This document shows positions 45,101-53,521 of a stretch of DNA of 64,000 nt, piece by piece (position 1 is the first letter of the stretch; every line of letters starts with the position of its first letter). The translations under genes and the position numbers were made by a program. The notes beneath the pieces were generated by a model. It ran no database searches, was not told the DNA's origin, and worked only from the letters and a program-made list of their open reading frames with translations. The DNA lies in contig CAYQBG010000006.1 of assembly GCA_964415675.1 (NCBI GenBank), positions 1 through 64,000 on the forward strand, in the 5' to 3' direction. The DNA comes from UBA5336 sp964415675. Lineage in GTDB: Bacteria; Pseudomonadota; Alphaproteobacteria; Caulobacterales; Hyphomonadaceae.

Positions 45101-45514
45101 ACCTGCAATTGTCCATTCCGACTGCGAGACCTGCTGCAGGTCGATTGCGCCACCGAACATGTCGAGGGCAACGATCTCGACATCGCCGAGCAGGAGCGCC
45201 GGCGCATCGAGCATGATATCGGCGCGCTGGACCGCCGCACGAGGTTCGCCCTCCGCATCGCGGAACATCAGCCCTTGCGCCGCAATATCAATTCGGCGTC
45301 GCTGAGGCGACCACTGCAACTGAACGCGCTCCAGGCTGACCTGCCGACCATCGCGCGCGTCCGTCAGCGCCTGCTCGATATCATCCTTGAAGGCTGTCAA
45401 TTCCACCGGCCCCTGCGACAGGCGCCAGGCGAGAAATGCACAGGCCGCAACTGCCAGGAACAGCACACCGCCCAGGATCTCGAAGAATACGATTGTGGCG
45501 GTCTGGCGAACCAC
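42167..45514 (-). CDS. AsmA/YhdP-like envelope protein (DUF3971)
   Basis: A 1115-residue protein with one N-terminal membrane helix (about residues 12-33) and a long repetitive beta-rich body of short strand repeats (for example LSGQGRATFKLSRP, and GNSFRINIDRGTYSG-type turns). This is the pattern of the YhdP/AsmA family, bridge-like proteins that move phospholipid between inner and outer membranes. The C-terminal region (LGGIPIIGDLVVGREGEGIFSLTYSVRGSLERAQVAVNPLS, key part IPIIGDLV) is characteristic. The GTG at 45514 has GGTGGAG upstream. It is divergent from bcp. Confidence 0.85.
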   Translation of the reverse strand: MVRQTATIVFFEILGGVLFLAVAACAFLAWRLSQGPVELTAFKDDIEQALTDARDGRQVSLERVQLQWSPQRRRIDIAAQGLMFRDAEGEPRAAVQRADIMLDAPALLLGDVEIVALDMFGGAIDLQQVSQSEWTIAGEPLPPIPEGTLPQSPSEWLELADRYLMAIMSGAGEAIGDIKLERVTIDRIRIDIKDRAGETLLEFENVTGALLKNDADLALSLAGQGQGEGLPAGLAVDMKTTGGVAAVDVELAFAGWTIAELGQRAGISPDRVSGLPADIAFSARGTRAAGLEQVSIETETGNGAITIADRNVPVSRIAGRLDYLKAQDVLLARLATFDVGILRGEITGRLDNAVRAVELRRLELTSPDLRVDATPVFERPWRLRDVDLEGLLAPGFDSLDISRARFATGAARIRASGRIARVSDPGKADLPLTVELVAEMDGPTEKRTVLDFWPVRLGDGARRFLVEKVEAGRLLSARARLSLERDSLAGGFLEDDALDVSFSVDGASVRPLPDIPPVQAASGTGYLTGNSFRINIDRGTYSGLEISGGEVDFPQLNPKGSDFHVIANGHGPVVPAVKSIFDSRLQLEQATGFDPDRLSGQGRATFKLSRPALERTPEGSTRFSVIGEIRDGGLAQATNGLDLTDTTARIDIDQERIVVTGFGQLGPATVNFDWRDGLGNDGEPSRLAARSVVTPDILNRFGLLGRPYVSGQVPVELVARADGDTVYSAQVKLDLTAARIDLAEIGWLKPPGEPATAEIDYELRGGTRHAATRLFSDTARLEGDVLLGSDGRLLRADVARAYLKGRADVSGEMARGEDGALAFSLNGPFLDVSNALPDLGAIGSAGSFSSPLTLDAEVERLALGDGLEMIGARLAAISTVEGLQSFHAAGATRDGAPMQARYDLQPDGGAEIAIESGNAGFLFDALLGIDFLEGGTLSVAGQLYTSAPADLDVNIRGARLRDAPFLTQILSLGSLRGLADTLGGEGVLFSEISIPLKVGRGRYVVDGGRASGPALGLTANGWLEPETGALNFDGVLVPSFGVNSALGGIPIIGDLVVGREGEGIFSLTYSVRGSLERAQVAVNPLSAVTPGVLRRIFDNPTETELPLPEEVEAEN

Positions 45515-45609
45515 GCAGCTTACTCCACCTTGCCCAGCGGGCCCTCTCCGCCCTATTCCACATAGTCGGGACAACGGGGCAGCGCCACAAGACGGAGCAG
45601 ATCAGACAA

Positions 45610-46083
45610 ATGATTGAAGAAGGCATGAAGGCACCCGCATTCACCCTGCCAGCCACACATGGCAGCCAGGCATCCCTCTCGGACTATGAGGGTAGCCACC
45701 TCGTGATCTATTTCTATCCAAAGGATGACACGCCCGGTTGCACGAACGAGGCAAAGGACTTTTCAGAACTCGGCGAAGATTTCAGCAGCGCCGGCGCCCA
45801 GATTTTGGGCATTTCCCGCGATCCCGTGAAGAAACACGAGGCGTTCAGGAAAAAACACGCGCTCACAATCGACCTTGCGAGCGATGAAGACGGATCGGTC
45901 TGTGAAGCCTATGGCGTCTGGGTCGAGAAAAACATGTATGGCCGGAAATACATGGGAATCCAGCGGGCTACCTTCCTTATCGGTCCGGACGGAACGGTGC
46001 TGAAAACCTGGCCAAAGGTACGCGTCAAGGGTCACGCTGCAGCTGTTCTGGACGCACTGAAAATAGCCGCCACTAAAGGTTGA
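45610..46083 (+). CDS. bcp: Thiol peroxidase of the BCP/PrxQ family
   Basis: A 157-residue peroxiredoxin reducing peroxides with thioredoxin-type donors. The peroxidatic cysteine is in PKDDTPGCTNEAKDF. The resolving cysteine that E. coli BCP has five residues later is a lysine here; another cysteine lies in DGSVCEAYG, so the enzyme may be 1-Cys or use a distal pair. The start at 45610 gives the family-like MIEEGMKAPAFTLP; ATG 45625 is an alternative. It precedes the M23 peptidase gene by 194 bp. Confidence 0.93.
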   Translation: MIEEGMKAPAFTLPATHGSQASLSDYEGSHLVIYFYPKDDTPGCTNEAKDFSELGEDFSSAGAQILGISRDPVKKHEAFRKKHALTIDLASDEDGSVCEAYGVWVEKNMYGRKYMGIQRATFLIGPDGTVLKTWPKVRVKGHAAAVLDALKIAATKG

Positions 46084-46106
46084 CCAGTCCACCTACAGGC
46101 CTGAAC

Positions 46107-46121
46107 TTAATGCGATATTAA
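46107..46121. promoter_or_regulatory. CtrA-binding site, full consensus
   Basis: TTAA (46107-46110), seven bases, TTAA (46118-46121), followed by CC: the complete TTAA-N7-TTAA consensus of the alphaproteobacterial cell-cycle regulator CtrA. It lies about 157 bp upstream of the M23 peptidase start, in the 194-bp gap after bcp. This suggests cell-cycle control of the peptidase-bactofilin operon. Confidence 0.65.
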
Positions 46122-46277
46122 CCAGCACATGATGAAACTTTTCGTAAAGGTGTTGCATGGGGGTTTCACCTTTGAGCGAATTCAGGTTAGAAAGCGACAG
46201 GGGTTAGGGACGGATTGGTCGCTTAGGGGAAGGTGATCAGTCCGGGTGAAATAACTACGGACCGGCGGGCGGACCAT

Positions 46278-47495
46278 ATGTGGAAGTTGAGTACCAGGGC
46301 ACAAGCTGTTTTTGATCGGGTTTTTCCAGAACGCCAGATCTATCATCGAAGCGGCGGAACCGTTCACTACATTTCAGTTTCGCCATGGCAGCAGGCGATG
46401 CTTGCCGCTGGTGTGACGGCAATCGCAGGCTGGACGGTCTTTACATCCGTCAGCTATGTCGTCGGGTCCGGAAACGGTTCGTTCACCTCAGCCGGCGAGC
46501 GTGACGTGGCGCGCTACAAACGCTGGGTTCAGGAACTTCGGGCCAAGGATGCATTATCGCGCACATTGCTTGCAGAGCGCACAGAGAATTTTCATCGCGC
46601 CACCAGCGAATTCGAAGAGAGACACCAGACACTAAAAGTGCTGCTCGACGCGTTGGAGGGCTCCGAAGACCTCGAAGTATCGGCCCTGCGCGGAGACGAT
46701 GCGAACTTTCTCCTCAAGGCTTCGATTGACGAGGCTGACAGTCGGCAGGGACTTGAACGGGCAAGGCCGACCGGTTCGCTTGAACTGGTCGGGGTGCGCG
46801 CGAGAATTGATACGTTGCGCGCAGAGCAGGAAGACTTCCTTAGCGATGCTGAAGACCTTGCGGTTCAGCGGGCTGAACAGGCTCGGGGTATCCTGAGGCT
46901 GACTGCAGTTGGCACAGGACGGATCGAGGCTCAGCGCGAAGTCGGTGGCCCGGTTGTATCCATTGCCACACTTGCACCGGAAAATTTCGATTCACCCGAA
47001 GAAGCTGCATTTGCGCAACGCGTGGCTCAGGTCGCCGCACGCCTAGAAGAAGCGCGCTATTATGAGGCGATTATCGAGAATTTGCCGCTGGCGCAGCCGG
47101 TTGGCGTGCCCGCGCGCCTGACGTCGAATTACGGCCTGCGCGTGGACCCCTTCACCAAGCGCCCCGCCTGGCATAATGGCATTGACATGGCTGCCTATTA
47201 CAAGGCTCCGATCGCGGCCGCCGGCCCGGGGACCGTCACTTATGCAGGCATTCGTTCGGGCTATGGTCGACTGGTTGAAATCGATCATGGTCACGGTTTC
47301 AAGTCCCGCTATGGCCATATGAAGTCGATCTCGGTCAAGAAGGGTGATAAGGTGGCGATAGGCGATACGGTCGGGCTGATGGGCTCTAGCGGTCGCAGCA
47401 CCGGCCCCCATTTGCATTATGAGGTCTGGTTTCACGACAAACCTTATGATCCCATCGATTTTCTGAAAGCGGGAAGACATGTTCACGAAGACTAA
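46278..47495 (+). CDS. lmdC: M23 family peptidoglycan endopeptidase (LmdC-like)
   Basis: A 405-residue protein. One transmembrane helix at about 38-60 anchors it; residues about 80-240 are helical and likely coiled-coil (EERHQTLKVLLDALEG, RIDTLRAEQEDFLSDAEDLA). The C-terminal M23/LytM domain starts near LTSNYGLRVDPFTKRPAWHNGIDMA, with zinc ligands HNGID and HLHYEV. It cleaves peptide cross-links in the periplasm. It overlaps the bactofilin gene by 17 bp, matching the LmdC-BacA pair studied in Hyphomonas, where the bactofilin localises the hydrolase for budding growth. The symbol is given on this similarity. Confidence 0.85.
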   Translation: MWKLSTRAQAVFDRVFPERQIYHRSGGTVHYISVSPWQQAMLAAGVTAIAGWTVFTSVSYVVGSGNGSFTSAGERDVARYKRWVQELRAKDALSRTLLAERTENFHRATSEFEERHQTLKVLLDALEGSEDLEVSALRGDDANFLLKASIDEADSRQGLERARPTGSLELVGVRARIDTLRAEQEDFLSDAEDLAVQRAEQARGILRLTAVGTGRIEAQREVGGPVVSIATLAPENFDSPEEAAFAQRVAQVAARLEEARYYEAIIENLPLAQPVGVPARLTSNYGLRVDPFTKRPAWHNGIDMAAYYKAPIAAAGPGTVTYAGIRSGYGRLVEIDHGHGFKSRYGHMKSISVKKGDKVAIGDTVGLMGSSGRSTGPHLHYEVWFHDKPYDPIDFLKAGRHVHED

Positions 47496-48027
47496 AGGCG
47501 CAGACACTCCGCAGGGAACGAATACGCCCAATCCGACCCAGGAGGCGATTCGTTCCGCGTCCAGCAAGCCTGCGGCGCGTGCGGCGGCCTCCATCATCTG
47601 CGCCGATATGAAGATTGTGGGATCCGTGATCTCTGAAGGTGCCCTTCAGATCGATGGAACGGTCGAAGGCGACGTCGCCGCACAGGATATTGTGATCGGT
47701 GCCTCCGGAGTGATCACAGGCGAGGTGAAGGCTGAGGTTGTTTCCGTCAAAGGCACAATCAAGGGCTCAATCCGCGGTCGGAAGGTTGAGCTCGAAACAG
47801 GTGCCAAAGTCGAAGGCGATATCATTCACACCTCACTTTCGATTCAGGCCAATGCCGTATTTGAAGGCCAGGTCAAACACGCCACCGATCCGCTCAAGGA
47901 TGCCGGTCCGAAGCCCGCCGTGGCGAGCCAGCAACCCACCGCGCCACAGCCGCTGCAACAGGCGGCAAAGCCTGCAGCTAATCCGAGCCAGGCGACCAAC
48001 CCCACAGGACAGCCAGGCAACGCCTGA
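47479..48027 (+). CDS. bacA: Bactofilin
   Basis: A 182-residue cytoskeletal protein. The central region (about 35-135) is the right-handed beta-helix with regular hexad-type repeats (IVGSVISEGALQIDGTVEG, VIGASGVITGEVKAEVV, VELETGAKVEGDI), which polymerises without nucleotide. Proline/alanine/glutamine-rich tails flank it, and the N-terminus may bind membrane. Overlap with the M23 peptidase gene supports joint synthesis and a scaffold role in local wall remodelling. A strong terminator follows at 48060-48091. Confidence 0.95.
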   Translation: MFTKTKGADTPQGTNTPNPTQEAIRSASSKPAARAAASIICADMKIVGSVISEGALQIDGTVEGDVAAQDIVIGASGVITGEVKAEVVSVKGTIKGSIRGRKVELETGAKVEGDIIHTSLSIQANAVFEGQVKHATDPLKDAGPKPAVASQQPTAPQPLQQAAKPAANPSQATNPTGQPGNA

Positions 48028-48059
48028 TCTGCTCTGCAGTCTGATACAGGAACAGCACG

Positions 48060-48091
48060 CCGCGTTCGTCTTTGACGGACGCGGTTTTTTT
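48060..48091 (+). terminator. Rho-independent terminator after bactofilin
   Basis: An 11-bp stem, arms 48060-48070 (CCGCGTTCGTC) and 48074-48084 (GACGGACGCGG) with one G-T pair and a TTT loop, followed directly by seven T residues (48085-48091). It ends the M23 peptidase-bactofilin operon 33 bp past the stop. Confidence 0.9.
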
Positions 48092-48297
48092 GACATTCTG
48101 AGAAGATGTCTGGTCCTGCTACAGGCCTCACCATGCCTTTCGCATTCGCATATGGCGGCGCCATTTACCAACCGCACCGTCCCCTGCCGATTCGGCCAAA
48201 TGGCTCATATCAAGGCAGGCGAAGCACTTACTCGTCAATGGGAAGGGGGCAGCTGGTTTGACTGCCCCCCGCTTGCACTGAAGTCTGACGGTCGAGC

Positions 48298-50937
48298 TCA
48301 GGCCCTGCGGCGGTTCCACCATCCCCGACGTCTCGGCTTGGGCTCGTCTGCGGCCTCATCGGTAACGTCCTCATTGGCCGGTTCGGGCACTGTCGCCGAA
48401 GTCTCGTCGGCAACAGCCTCAGCCGTCGGCCCAGGCTGTTCTGGCGCCGCGCTCTCATCGCCAGACTCAGCGCCCTCGAGCGTTTCGGGGCCAGGGTTAG
48501 TTATTGCCTCAGCGGTCTCATTCTGCGCGGACGCTGCAGCCGGCTCAGCAGGTGTCAGGGGCTCAGCCACCTTCCCGGCTTCCATCGTCGGCGCCGACAC
48601 GTCTTCCTCAATCTGACCAGCAGGATCAGCTGCCTCGGGGGCCGGGTCGCTCTGGCGATTGGCCGGCTTGCGACGTGAGCGGCGAGAGCGCCGGCGTGAA
48701 CCGCTTGCAGCTTTTTCCGTATCACCTTCGACTTTCTCGCCAGTGCCGCTCTCTGTGTCACTCTCAGCCAGATCCGCCACAGGCTCGGGCACTTCATCCA
48801 GAACTTCCGCAGCGGTAACGGACAGCCCGTCAAGGAAAGCGCCGCCGTCTTCCGGGATGGGATCGGGCTTTGTCTGGCGGACCTCAACTGGCTCAGCCGT
48901 GACCTTTTCGGGCGAACTCTCTTCACCGCCATCACTGGTGGCCTCATTCGCATCAGACGCTTCGCCCTCCGCGCCTGTTTCATCGCGGCGGCGGCGGCGG
49001 CGTCCTCCCCGGCGACCGCGCCGGCGCGACTTCCGGCGGCTACCTTCCTGATCGTCGCCGTCCGCGCTGGTAGCGGGTGTCGGCTGTGAATCGGCCTCTT
49101 CCCCGTCCTCTTCGGCGTCCTCATCCGTGTCGATGACATCGAGCCCGGCGGACGTGTCCTCGCTCTCGCGGCGTTCAGCTGTCCGCGCACGGCGTGGCCG
49201 GCGCTCGGCCTTGCGGGCATTCGGGTCCCTGTCGGCTTCCATCGTGAATTCGCCCGGCAGGAGGCTTTCCGAAGAGGTAATGGTTATTGCGAACCCGGCT
49301 TCCTCCTCGACAGCTGCCACAGCGTCGCGCTTATGGTTCAAGAGGTAGAGCGCCACCTCCGTGGGTGCTTCCACGCGAAGTCCTTTGAGGTCACCGCCCG
49401 AACAGCGTGCCTGGATGGACCGGATCAGTTGGAGGGCCGCCGACGGGGCGGACCTGACACGGCCGGTCCCCTTGCACGACGGACACGGATCGGAAGTGGC
49501 CTGCAGGAAGCCCGCGCGCCGGCGCTGGCGGGAGATTTCCATCAGTCCGAATTGCGAGATCCGCCCGGCCTGCACACGCGAGCGGTCTATCTTGAGGCAA
49601 TCCTTGAGCTTCTTCTCGACCGCGCGGTTATTCTTGTTCTCATCCATGTCGATGAAATCGATGACGATAAGACCGGCCAGGTCGCGCAGGCGCATCTGAC
49701 GGCAGGCTTCCTCAGCCGCCTCCAGATTGGTTTGCAGCGCAGTCTGCTCAATATTGCGCGCCTTGGTCGACTTGCCCGAGTTCACATCGATCGCCACCAG
49801 CGCCTCGGTCTGGTTGATGATGAGATACCCGCCCGACTTCAGCTTCACTTCCGGCGAGAAAATCGAATCGAGCTGGTCCTCAACACCTTCGGATACGAAG
49901 AGCGGCGCGGGCTCTTTCCACTGTTTGACCTTCTTGGCCTGGCTCGGCATCAGGATCTTCGCGAGGTCCTTTGCTTCGCGATAGGCTTCGTCGCCCTCGA
50001 TCAGCACTTCCTCAATTTCTTTATCGAACATGTCACGCATAGCGCGGTGGACCAGCCCGCCCTCCTCATTGACGAGGCAAGGCGCCATTGATGTCAGGGT
50101 CTTCTCGCGGATCGTATCCCAGAGTTTCAGGAGATAATCATAGTCGCGCTTGATCTCGGTCTTGGTTCGCTTGGCACCTGCCGTGCGAACGATCAGCCCC
50201 ATGCCATCAGGCACTTCAAGCTCGTTCATGACCGTCTTCAGGCGCTTGCGGTCTGCCCCGTTGGCAATCTTGCGGGAAATGCCGCCACCGCGCGGCGTAT
50301 TCGGCATGAGGACCGAGTAGCGACCGGCAAGGGAGAGATAGGTCGTGAGCGCGGCGCCCTTGTTGCCACGCTCTTCCTTAACGACCTGCACCAGCATCAC
50401 CTGCCGCCGGCGGATCACTTCCTGGATCTTGTACTTCTTCAGGAAGGTGTTTCTCGGGGCCCTGCGTTTGCGCTGAGGCCGCTTGGTCTCCGCTGTGCTG
50501 CCAGGTCCGTTTTCTTCACCCGGGTCGGCGGCAGCCGCGTCGGATGCCTCGCTGTCCGTGGATCCGGAATCGTCGCCATCATCGTCTTCGGCCTCGTCGA
50601 TGATTTCCTCGTCATCATCATCGGGATCGAAGCCGTCCTCCTCGGCTGCCGCTTCAGCCGCCTCACGCAGAAGAGCCTCGCGGTCGGCCTGAGGCAGCTG
50701 GTAATAGTCCGGATGGATTTCTGAGAAGGCCAGGAAGCCGTGGCGATTGCCGCCATATTCGACGAATGCGGCCTGAAGCGAAGGCTCGACCCGGGTTATC
50801 TTGGCGAGATAAATGTTGCCGCGAAGCTGTTCCTTACCCGTTGTCTCGAAATCAAAATCGTCAACCTGTTCATTGGAGACGAGGGCGACGCGTGTCTCCT
50901 CTTGGTGGACCGCGTCGATCAGCATGAGTTTGCTCAT
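48298..50937 (-). CDS. rne: Ribonuclease E
   Basis: An 879-residue endoribonuclease, core of the RNA degradosome. The S1 domain starts at RGNIYLAKITRVEPSLQAAFVEYG and is split by an acidic insertion (about residues 95-150), usual in alphaproteobacteria. The catalytic domain has VAIDVNSGK and VIDFIDM with the metal-binding aspartates, and CPSCKGTG is the zinc link. The C-terminal 300 residues are disordered: an arginine-rich block (RRKSRRRGRRGGRRRRRR), then acidic and basic stretches ending RRRGWWNRRRA, probably RNA- and partner-binding. A 415-bp leader region precedes it. Confidence 0.96.
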   Translation of the reverse strand: MSKLMLIDAVHQEETRVALVSNEQVDDFDFETTGKEQLRGNIYLAKITRVEPSLQAAFVEYGGNRHGFLAFSEIHPDYYQLPQADREALLREAAEAAAEEDGFDPDDDDEEIIDEAEDDDGDDSGSTDSEASDAAAADPGEENGPGSTAETKRPQRKRRAPRNTFLKKYKIQEVIRRRQVMLVQVVKEERGNKGAALTTYLSLAGRYSVLMPNTPRGGGISRKIANGADRKRLKTVMNELEVPDGMGLIVRTAGAKRTKTEIKRDYDYLLKLWDTIREKTLTSMAPCLVNEEGGLVHRAMRDMFDKEIEEVLIEGDEAYREAKDLAKILMPSQAKKVKQWKEPAPLFVSEGVEDQLDSIFSPEVKLKSGGYLIINQTEALVAIDVNSGKSTKARNIEQTALQTNLEAAEEACRQMRLRDLAGLIVIDFIDMDENKNNRAVEKKLKDCLKIDRSRVQAGRISQFGLMEISRQRRRAGFLQATSDPCPSCKGTGRVRSAPSAALQLIRSIQARCSGGDLKGLRVEAPTEVALYLLNHKRDAVAAVEEEAGFAITITSSESLLPGEFTMEADRDPNARKAERRPRRARTAERRESEDTSAGLDVIDTDEDAEEDGEEADSQPTPATSADGDDQEGSRRKSRRRGRRGGRRRRRRDETGAEGEASDANEATSDGGEESSPEKVTAEPVEVRQTKPDPIPEDGGAFLDGLSVTAAEVLDEVPEPVADLAESDTESGTGEKVEGDTEKAASGSRRRSRRSRRKPANRQSDPAPEAADPAGQIEEDVSAPTMEAGKVAEPLTPAEPAAASAQNETAEAITNPGPETLEGAESGDESAAPEQPGPTAEAVADETSATVPEPANEDVTDEAADEPKPRRRGWWNRRRA

Positions 50938-51352
50938 GAAACAATACCTTGTCGCCCGGCCGCGCCGCCACCACGAAGACCTGGTGGGTGGGGCGTCTCT
51001 CGCCGGGATTTGTTTTCAGAATAGAGCGCGCAGGCCTGTTCAGCGTCCCGTCTGGGGCGCCGTTTGATATCAGTCTGCTACCGGCTCCGGTTTGCATAGG
51101 TCTTCCGCTATCCGGGGCGCTGGGCGCTGCCAGGATTTAATCGGGGCAAAGCGCTCAGGGCTGGGGAATCCGTTCGTTGGGCCAAACAATCAGCCTCCCC
51201 TCCTATTTGCAGGAGTATGGCGAAAATGCAAACCCTTTGAGGCGGCTGCTGTCTGGATTGGGTCAGTCTGGCGCCATCTGGTACACATGCGGTTAAGGCA
51301 CAGTGTGCAATGAGGTGGACTGTTGCCGTGAATCCGTGCCCGGAAGACCAGT
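50938..51352. other. Intergenic region between rne and the amidase gene
   Basis: This 415-bp divergent gap contains no convincing gene. On the rne side a hairpin, arms 50968-50973 (CCACCA) and 50982-50987 (TGGTGG), lies about 30 bp before the rne start; RNase E messages commonly have structured leaders used for autoregulation, so this could be part of one. Promoters for both genes are expected here but no clear -35/-10 pair was identified. Confidence 0.5.
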
Positions 51353-52549
51353 ATGTTCTTGCGCCGCCTTGCCCTCATTCTCCTGACTGCCTTTTGCAGC
51401 GCGCTGCTGGCGCCGTGCGCATCGGGTGAACCGCCTCAGGTTCGCGTCGTCGGAGACGGCGTGGTCACGCGTGTCACGGTGTTCGGGTCGGTGCCCGCGG
51501 ATGCCGGGATCTATCTCAGCGAGACACATTCGACGCAATCCATCACAGTCGACATGCCGGGCATGACAGCGCCCGACACACCGACTGAGCCGTTCAATGC
51601 TTATACAGGCGTCAGCGGCTATAGCTGGCAGGGCGGCCAGCTGGTGCTGGACCTGGCGCGCCCGATGATGGTCGCACGCCGGCTCGACCTGCCCCCGACG
51701 GGCTCAGAATCCCGCCACAGGCTGGTTCTCGATCTCGCCGGTGTGTCCGATGTCCGCTTCGCCCGCCGTGCAAAACGCGATGCGACGCGTCTGGTGAGCC
51801 GTCTTGCCGAACGCGAGCAGCGCCTGGCCGAACTCCAAGCGGCTGACACACCTGCGATTGGCCATGGGCGCTATGTCGTCGTCATCGACCCCGGACACGG
51901 CGGCAAGGACCCCGGAGCGCAGGCGGTCACGGGCAGCGTGGAGAAAACGATCGTACTGAGTGCCGCCCTGGAACTGCGCGACCTGATGGCCAGGGATCCC
52001 CGCTACGATGTCCGCCTGACCCGGGAAGGCGATGTCTATATTCCGCTTGAAGACCGTGTATCGTTGGCCCGCGAATGGGGCGCAGACCTGTTCATATCCC
52101 TGCACGCCGATGCCGCCGGGTCGAGCGCTGTGGAGGGAGCGTCAGTCTATACGCTGTCAAGCCGCGGCGAGGGCCGGATCGACCGTGAAGCGCGAAAGAA
52201 CAATTGGAGCATGCCTATAGAGAGCGGCGTTCCCGACGATGTCTCAGGCATTCTCCAAGACCTGATCAAGCGCGAGACCAAGACCAATTCCGGCGTGTTT
52301 GCCGAACTTCTGCTTCCGGAACTGGAAAAGGCCGGACCGGTCCTGCGCAACACGCACCGCAATGCCGGTTTCTATGTTCTGCTCGCACCCGATGTACCGG
52401 CCGTGCTCCTGGAAATCGGCTTTCTGACCAACAAGACCGATGCGCTAAGACTTGCCTCGAAGGACGGCCGCAGGAAATCCATCGCGGCCGTCAAAGCGGC
52501 GATTGATGCTTATTTCGACCGCCAGGATATCGTCTACGCGCAGAATTGA
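51353..52549 (+). CDS. N-acetylmuramoyl-L-alanine amidase (AMIN + Amidase_3)
   Basis: A 398-residue exported cell-wall amidase of the AmiC type. A signal peptide (about 1-25) is followed by an AMIN-type beta domain (about 28-140), which usually targets the division site, a short helical linker, and the zinc amidase domain from about 170: VVIDPGHGGKDPGA (His), SVEKTIV (Glu), ISLHADA (His) and LEIGFLTN (catalytic Glu). It removes stem peptides from glycan strands during daughter-cell separation. GGAAGA precedes the ATG. It faces fabI. Confidence 0.93.
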   Translation: MFLRRLALILLTAFCSALLAPCASGEPPQVRVVGDGVVTRVTVFGSVPADAGIYLSETHSTQSITVDMPGMTAPDTPTEPFNAYTGVSGYSWQGGQLVLDLARPMMVARRLDLPPTGSESRHRLVLDLAGVSDVRFARRAKRDATRLVSRLAEREQRLAELQAADTPAIGHGRYVVVIDPGHGGKDPGAQAVTGSVEKTIVLSAALELRDLMARDPRYDVRLTREGDVYIPLEDRVSLAREWGADLFISLHADAAGSSAVEGASVYTLSSRGEGRIDREARKNNWSMPIESGVPDDVSGILQDLIKRETKTNSGVFAELLLPELEKAGPVLRNTHRNAGFYVLLAPDVPAVLLEIGFLTNKTDALRLASKDGRRKSIAAVKAAIDAYFDRQDIVYAQN

Positions 52550-52556
52550 TAGACGG

Positions 52557-52575
52557 ACGGCGGGCCGGCCGCCGT
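52557..52575. terminator. Possible bidirectional hairpin between amidase and fabI
   Basis: Arms ACGGCGG (52557-52563) and CCGCCGT (52569-52575) form a 7-bp stem with a 5-base GC-rich loop in the 25-bp gap between the two convergent genes. It has no T-run on either strand, so the terminator call is weak. Confidence 0.3.
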
Positions 52576-53387
52576 TACTCCCCCGTATCGGGAACGCCGA
52601 CCACATGGAAGCCGGCATCGACATGGATGACCTCGCCGGCGATGGACTGGCCCAGAGCCGAGAGCAGGTAGAGCGCGCAGCCGGCAACGCCCTCCATCTG
52701 CGTGTCTTCCTTGAGCAAGGACCAGTCGCGCCCCGTTCCCATCAGCGATTTCCCGCCCCTTATACCAGCCAGTGACAACGTGCGCATGGCGCCTGCCGAA
52801 ATCGCGTTGACGCGGATCCCCTGGGGTCCGAGATCGCGCGCGGCATAACGCGTGGCCGCTTCCAACGCGGCCTTGGCGACGCCCATGACATTATAGGATG
52901 GCACCACGCGTTCCGCGCCGAGATAGGTCATGCACATGATCGACCCGCCATCGGGCATGAGTGCGGCGCCGCGCCGGCAGGAATCGATGAAACTGTAGAC
53001 GGAGATATCCATGGCGCGGGCAAAACCCGCCCGCGTGGTATTCTCCACCATGCTGCCCTGCAGCTCCTCCTTGCCTGCAAAGGCGATGGAATGGACGAGG
53101 AAGTCGATCTTGCCCCATTTGTCTGCAATGGCCTGAAAGGCCGCGTCCATGGAAGCATCATCCGTCACATCGGCCGGGATCATCGTGTTCATGCCGATAC
53201 TTTCGACCAGCGGACGCACGCGGCGCTCCAGCGCCTCGCCCTGATAGGTGAACGCGATTTCAGCGCCCTGCGCGGCCAGCTGGCGGGCAATGCCCCAGGC
53301 GATGGAGTTCTGGTTCGCCACGCCCATGACGACGCCCCGTTTACCGGTCATCAGCTCGCCTTCCGGCATGTTCCAGTCCTCGGCCAT
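52575..53387 (-). CDS. fabI: Enoyl-ACP reductase (NADH), FabI
   Basis: A 270-residue short-chain dehydrogenase that reduces the enoyl-ACP in type II fatty-acid synthesis. Features are GVVMGVANQNSIAWGIARQL (cofactor loop), VHSIAFAGKEELQG, the catalytic pair YNVMGVAK (Tyr and Lys six residues apart) and IRVNAISAGAMRTL. The start at 53387 has GAGAGG upstream; a start six codons earlier is less well placed. It makes membrane fatty acids independently of the pfa-type synthase, which uses PfaD for the same step. Confidence 0.96.
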   Translation of the reverse strand: MAEDWNMPEGELMTGKRGVVMGVANQNSIAWGIARQLAAQGAEIAFTYQGEALERRVRPLVESIGMNTMIPADVTDDASMDAAFQAIADKWGKIDFLVHSIAFAGKEELQGSMVENTTRAGFARAMDISVYSFIDSCRRGAALMPDGGSIMCMTYLGAERVVPSYNVMGVAKAALEAATRYAARDLGPQGIRVNAISAGAMRTLSLAGIRGGKSLMGTGRDWSLLKEDTQMEGVAGCALYLLSALGQSIAGEVIHVDAGFHVVGVPDTGE

Positions 53388-53521
53388 GGCTCGCCTCTCT
53401 TTCATGATCGTCCAGAGCCTTCTGGCTAGGCGCGCGCGGCGAATGCGTCAATCCATGCCGGCCTCGGCATGGTTTTTGCGACCTTAACGAAGCGCAGAAA
53501 GCGACTGGAAAGGGATTTACC

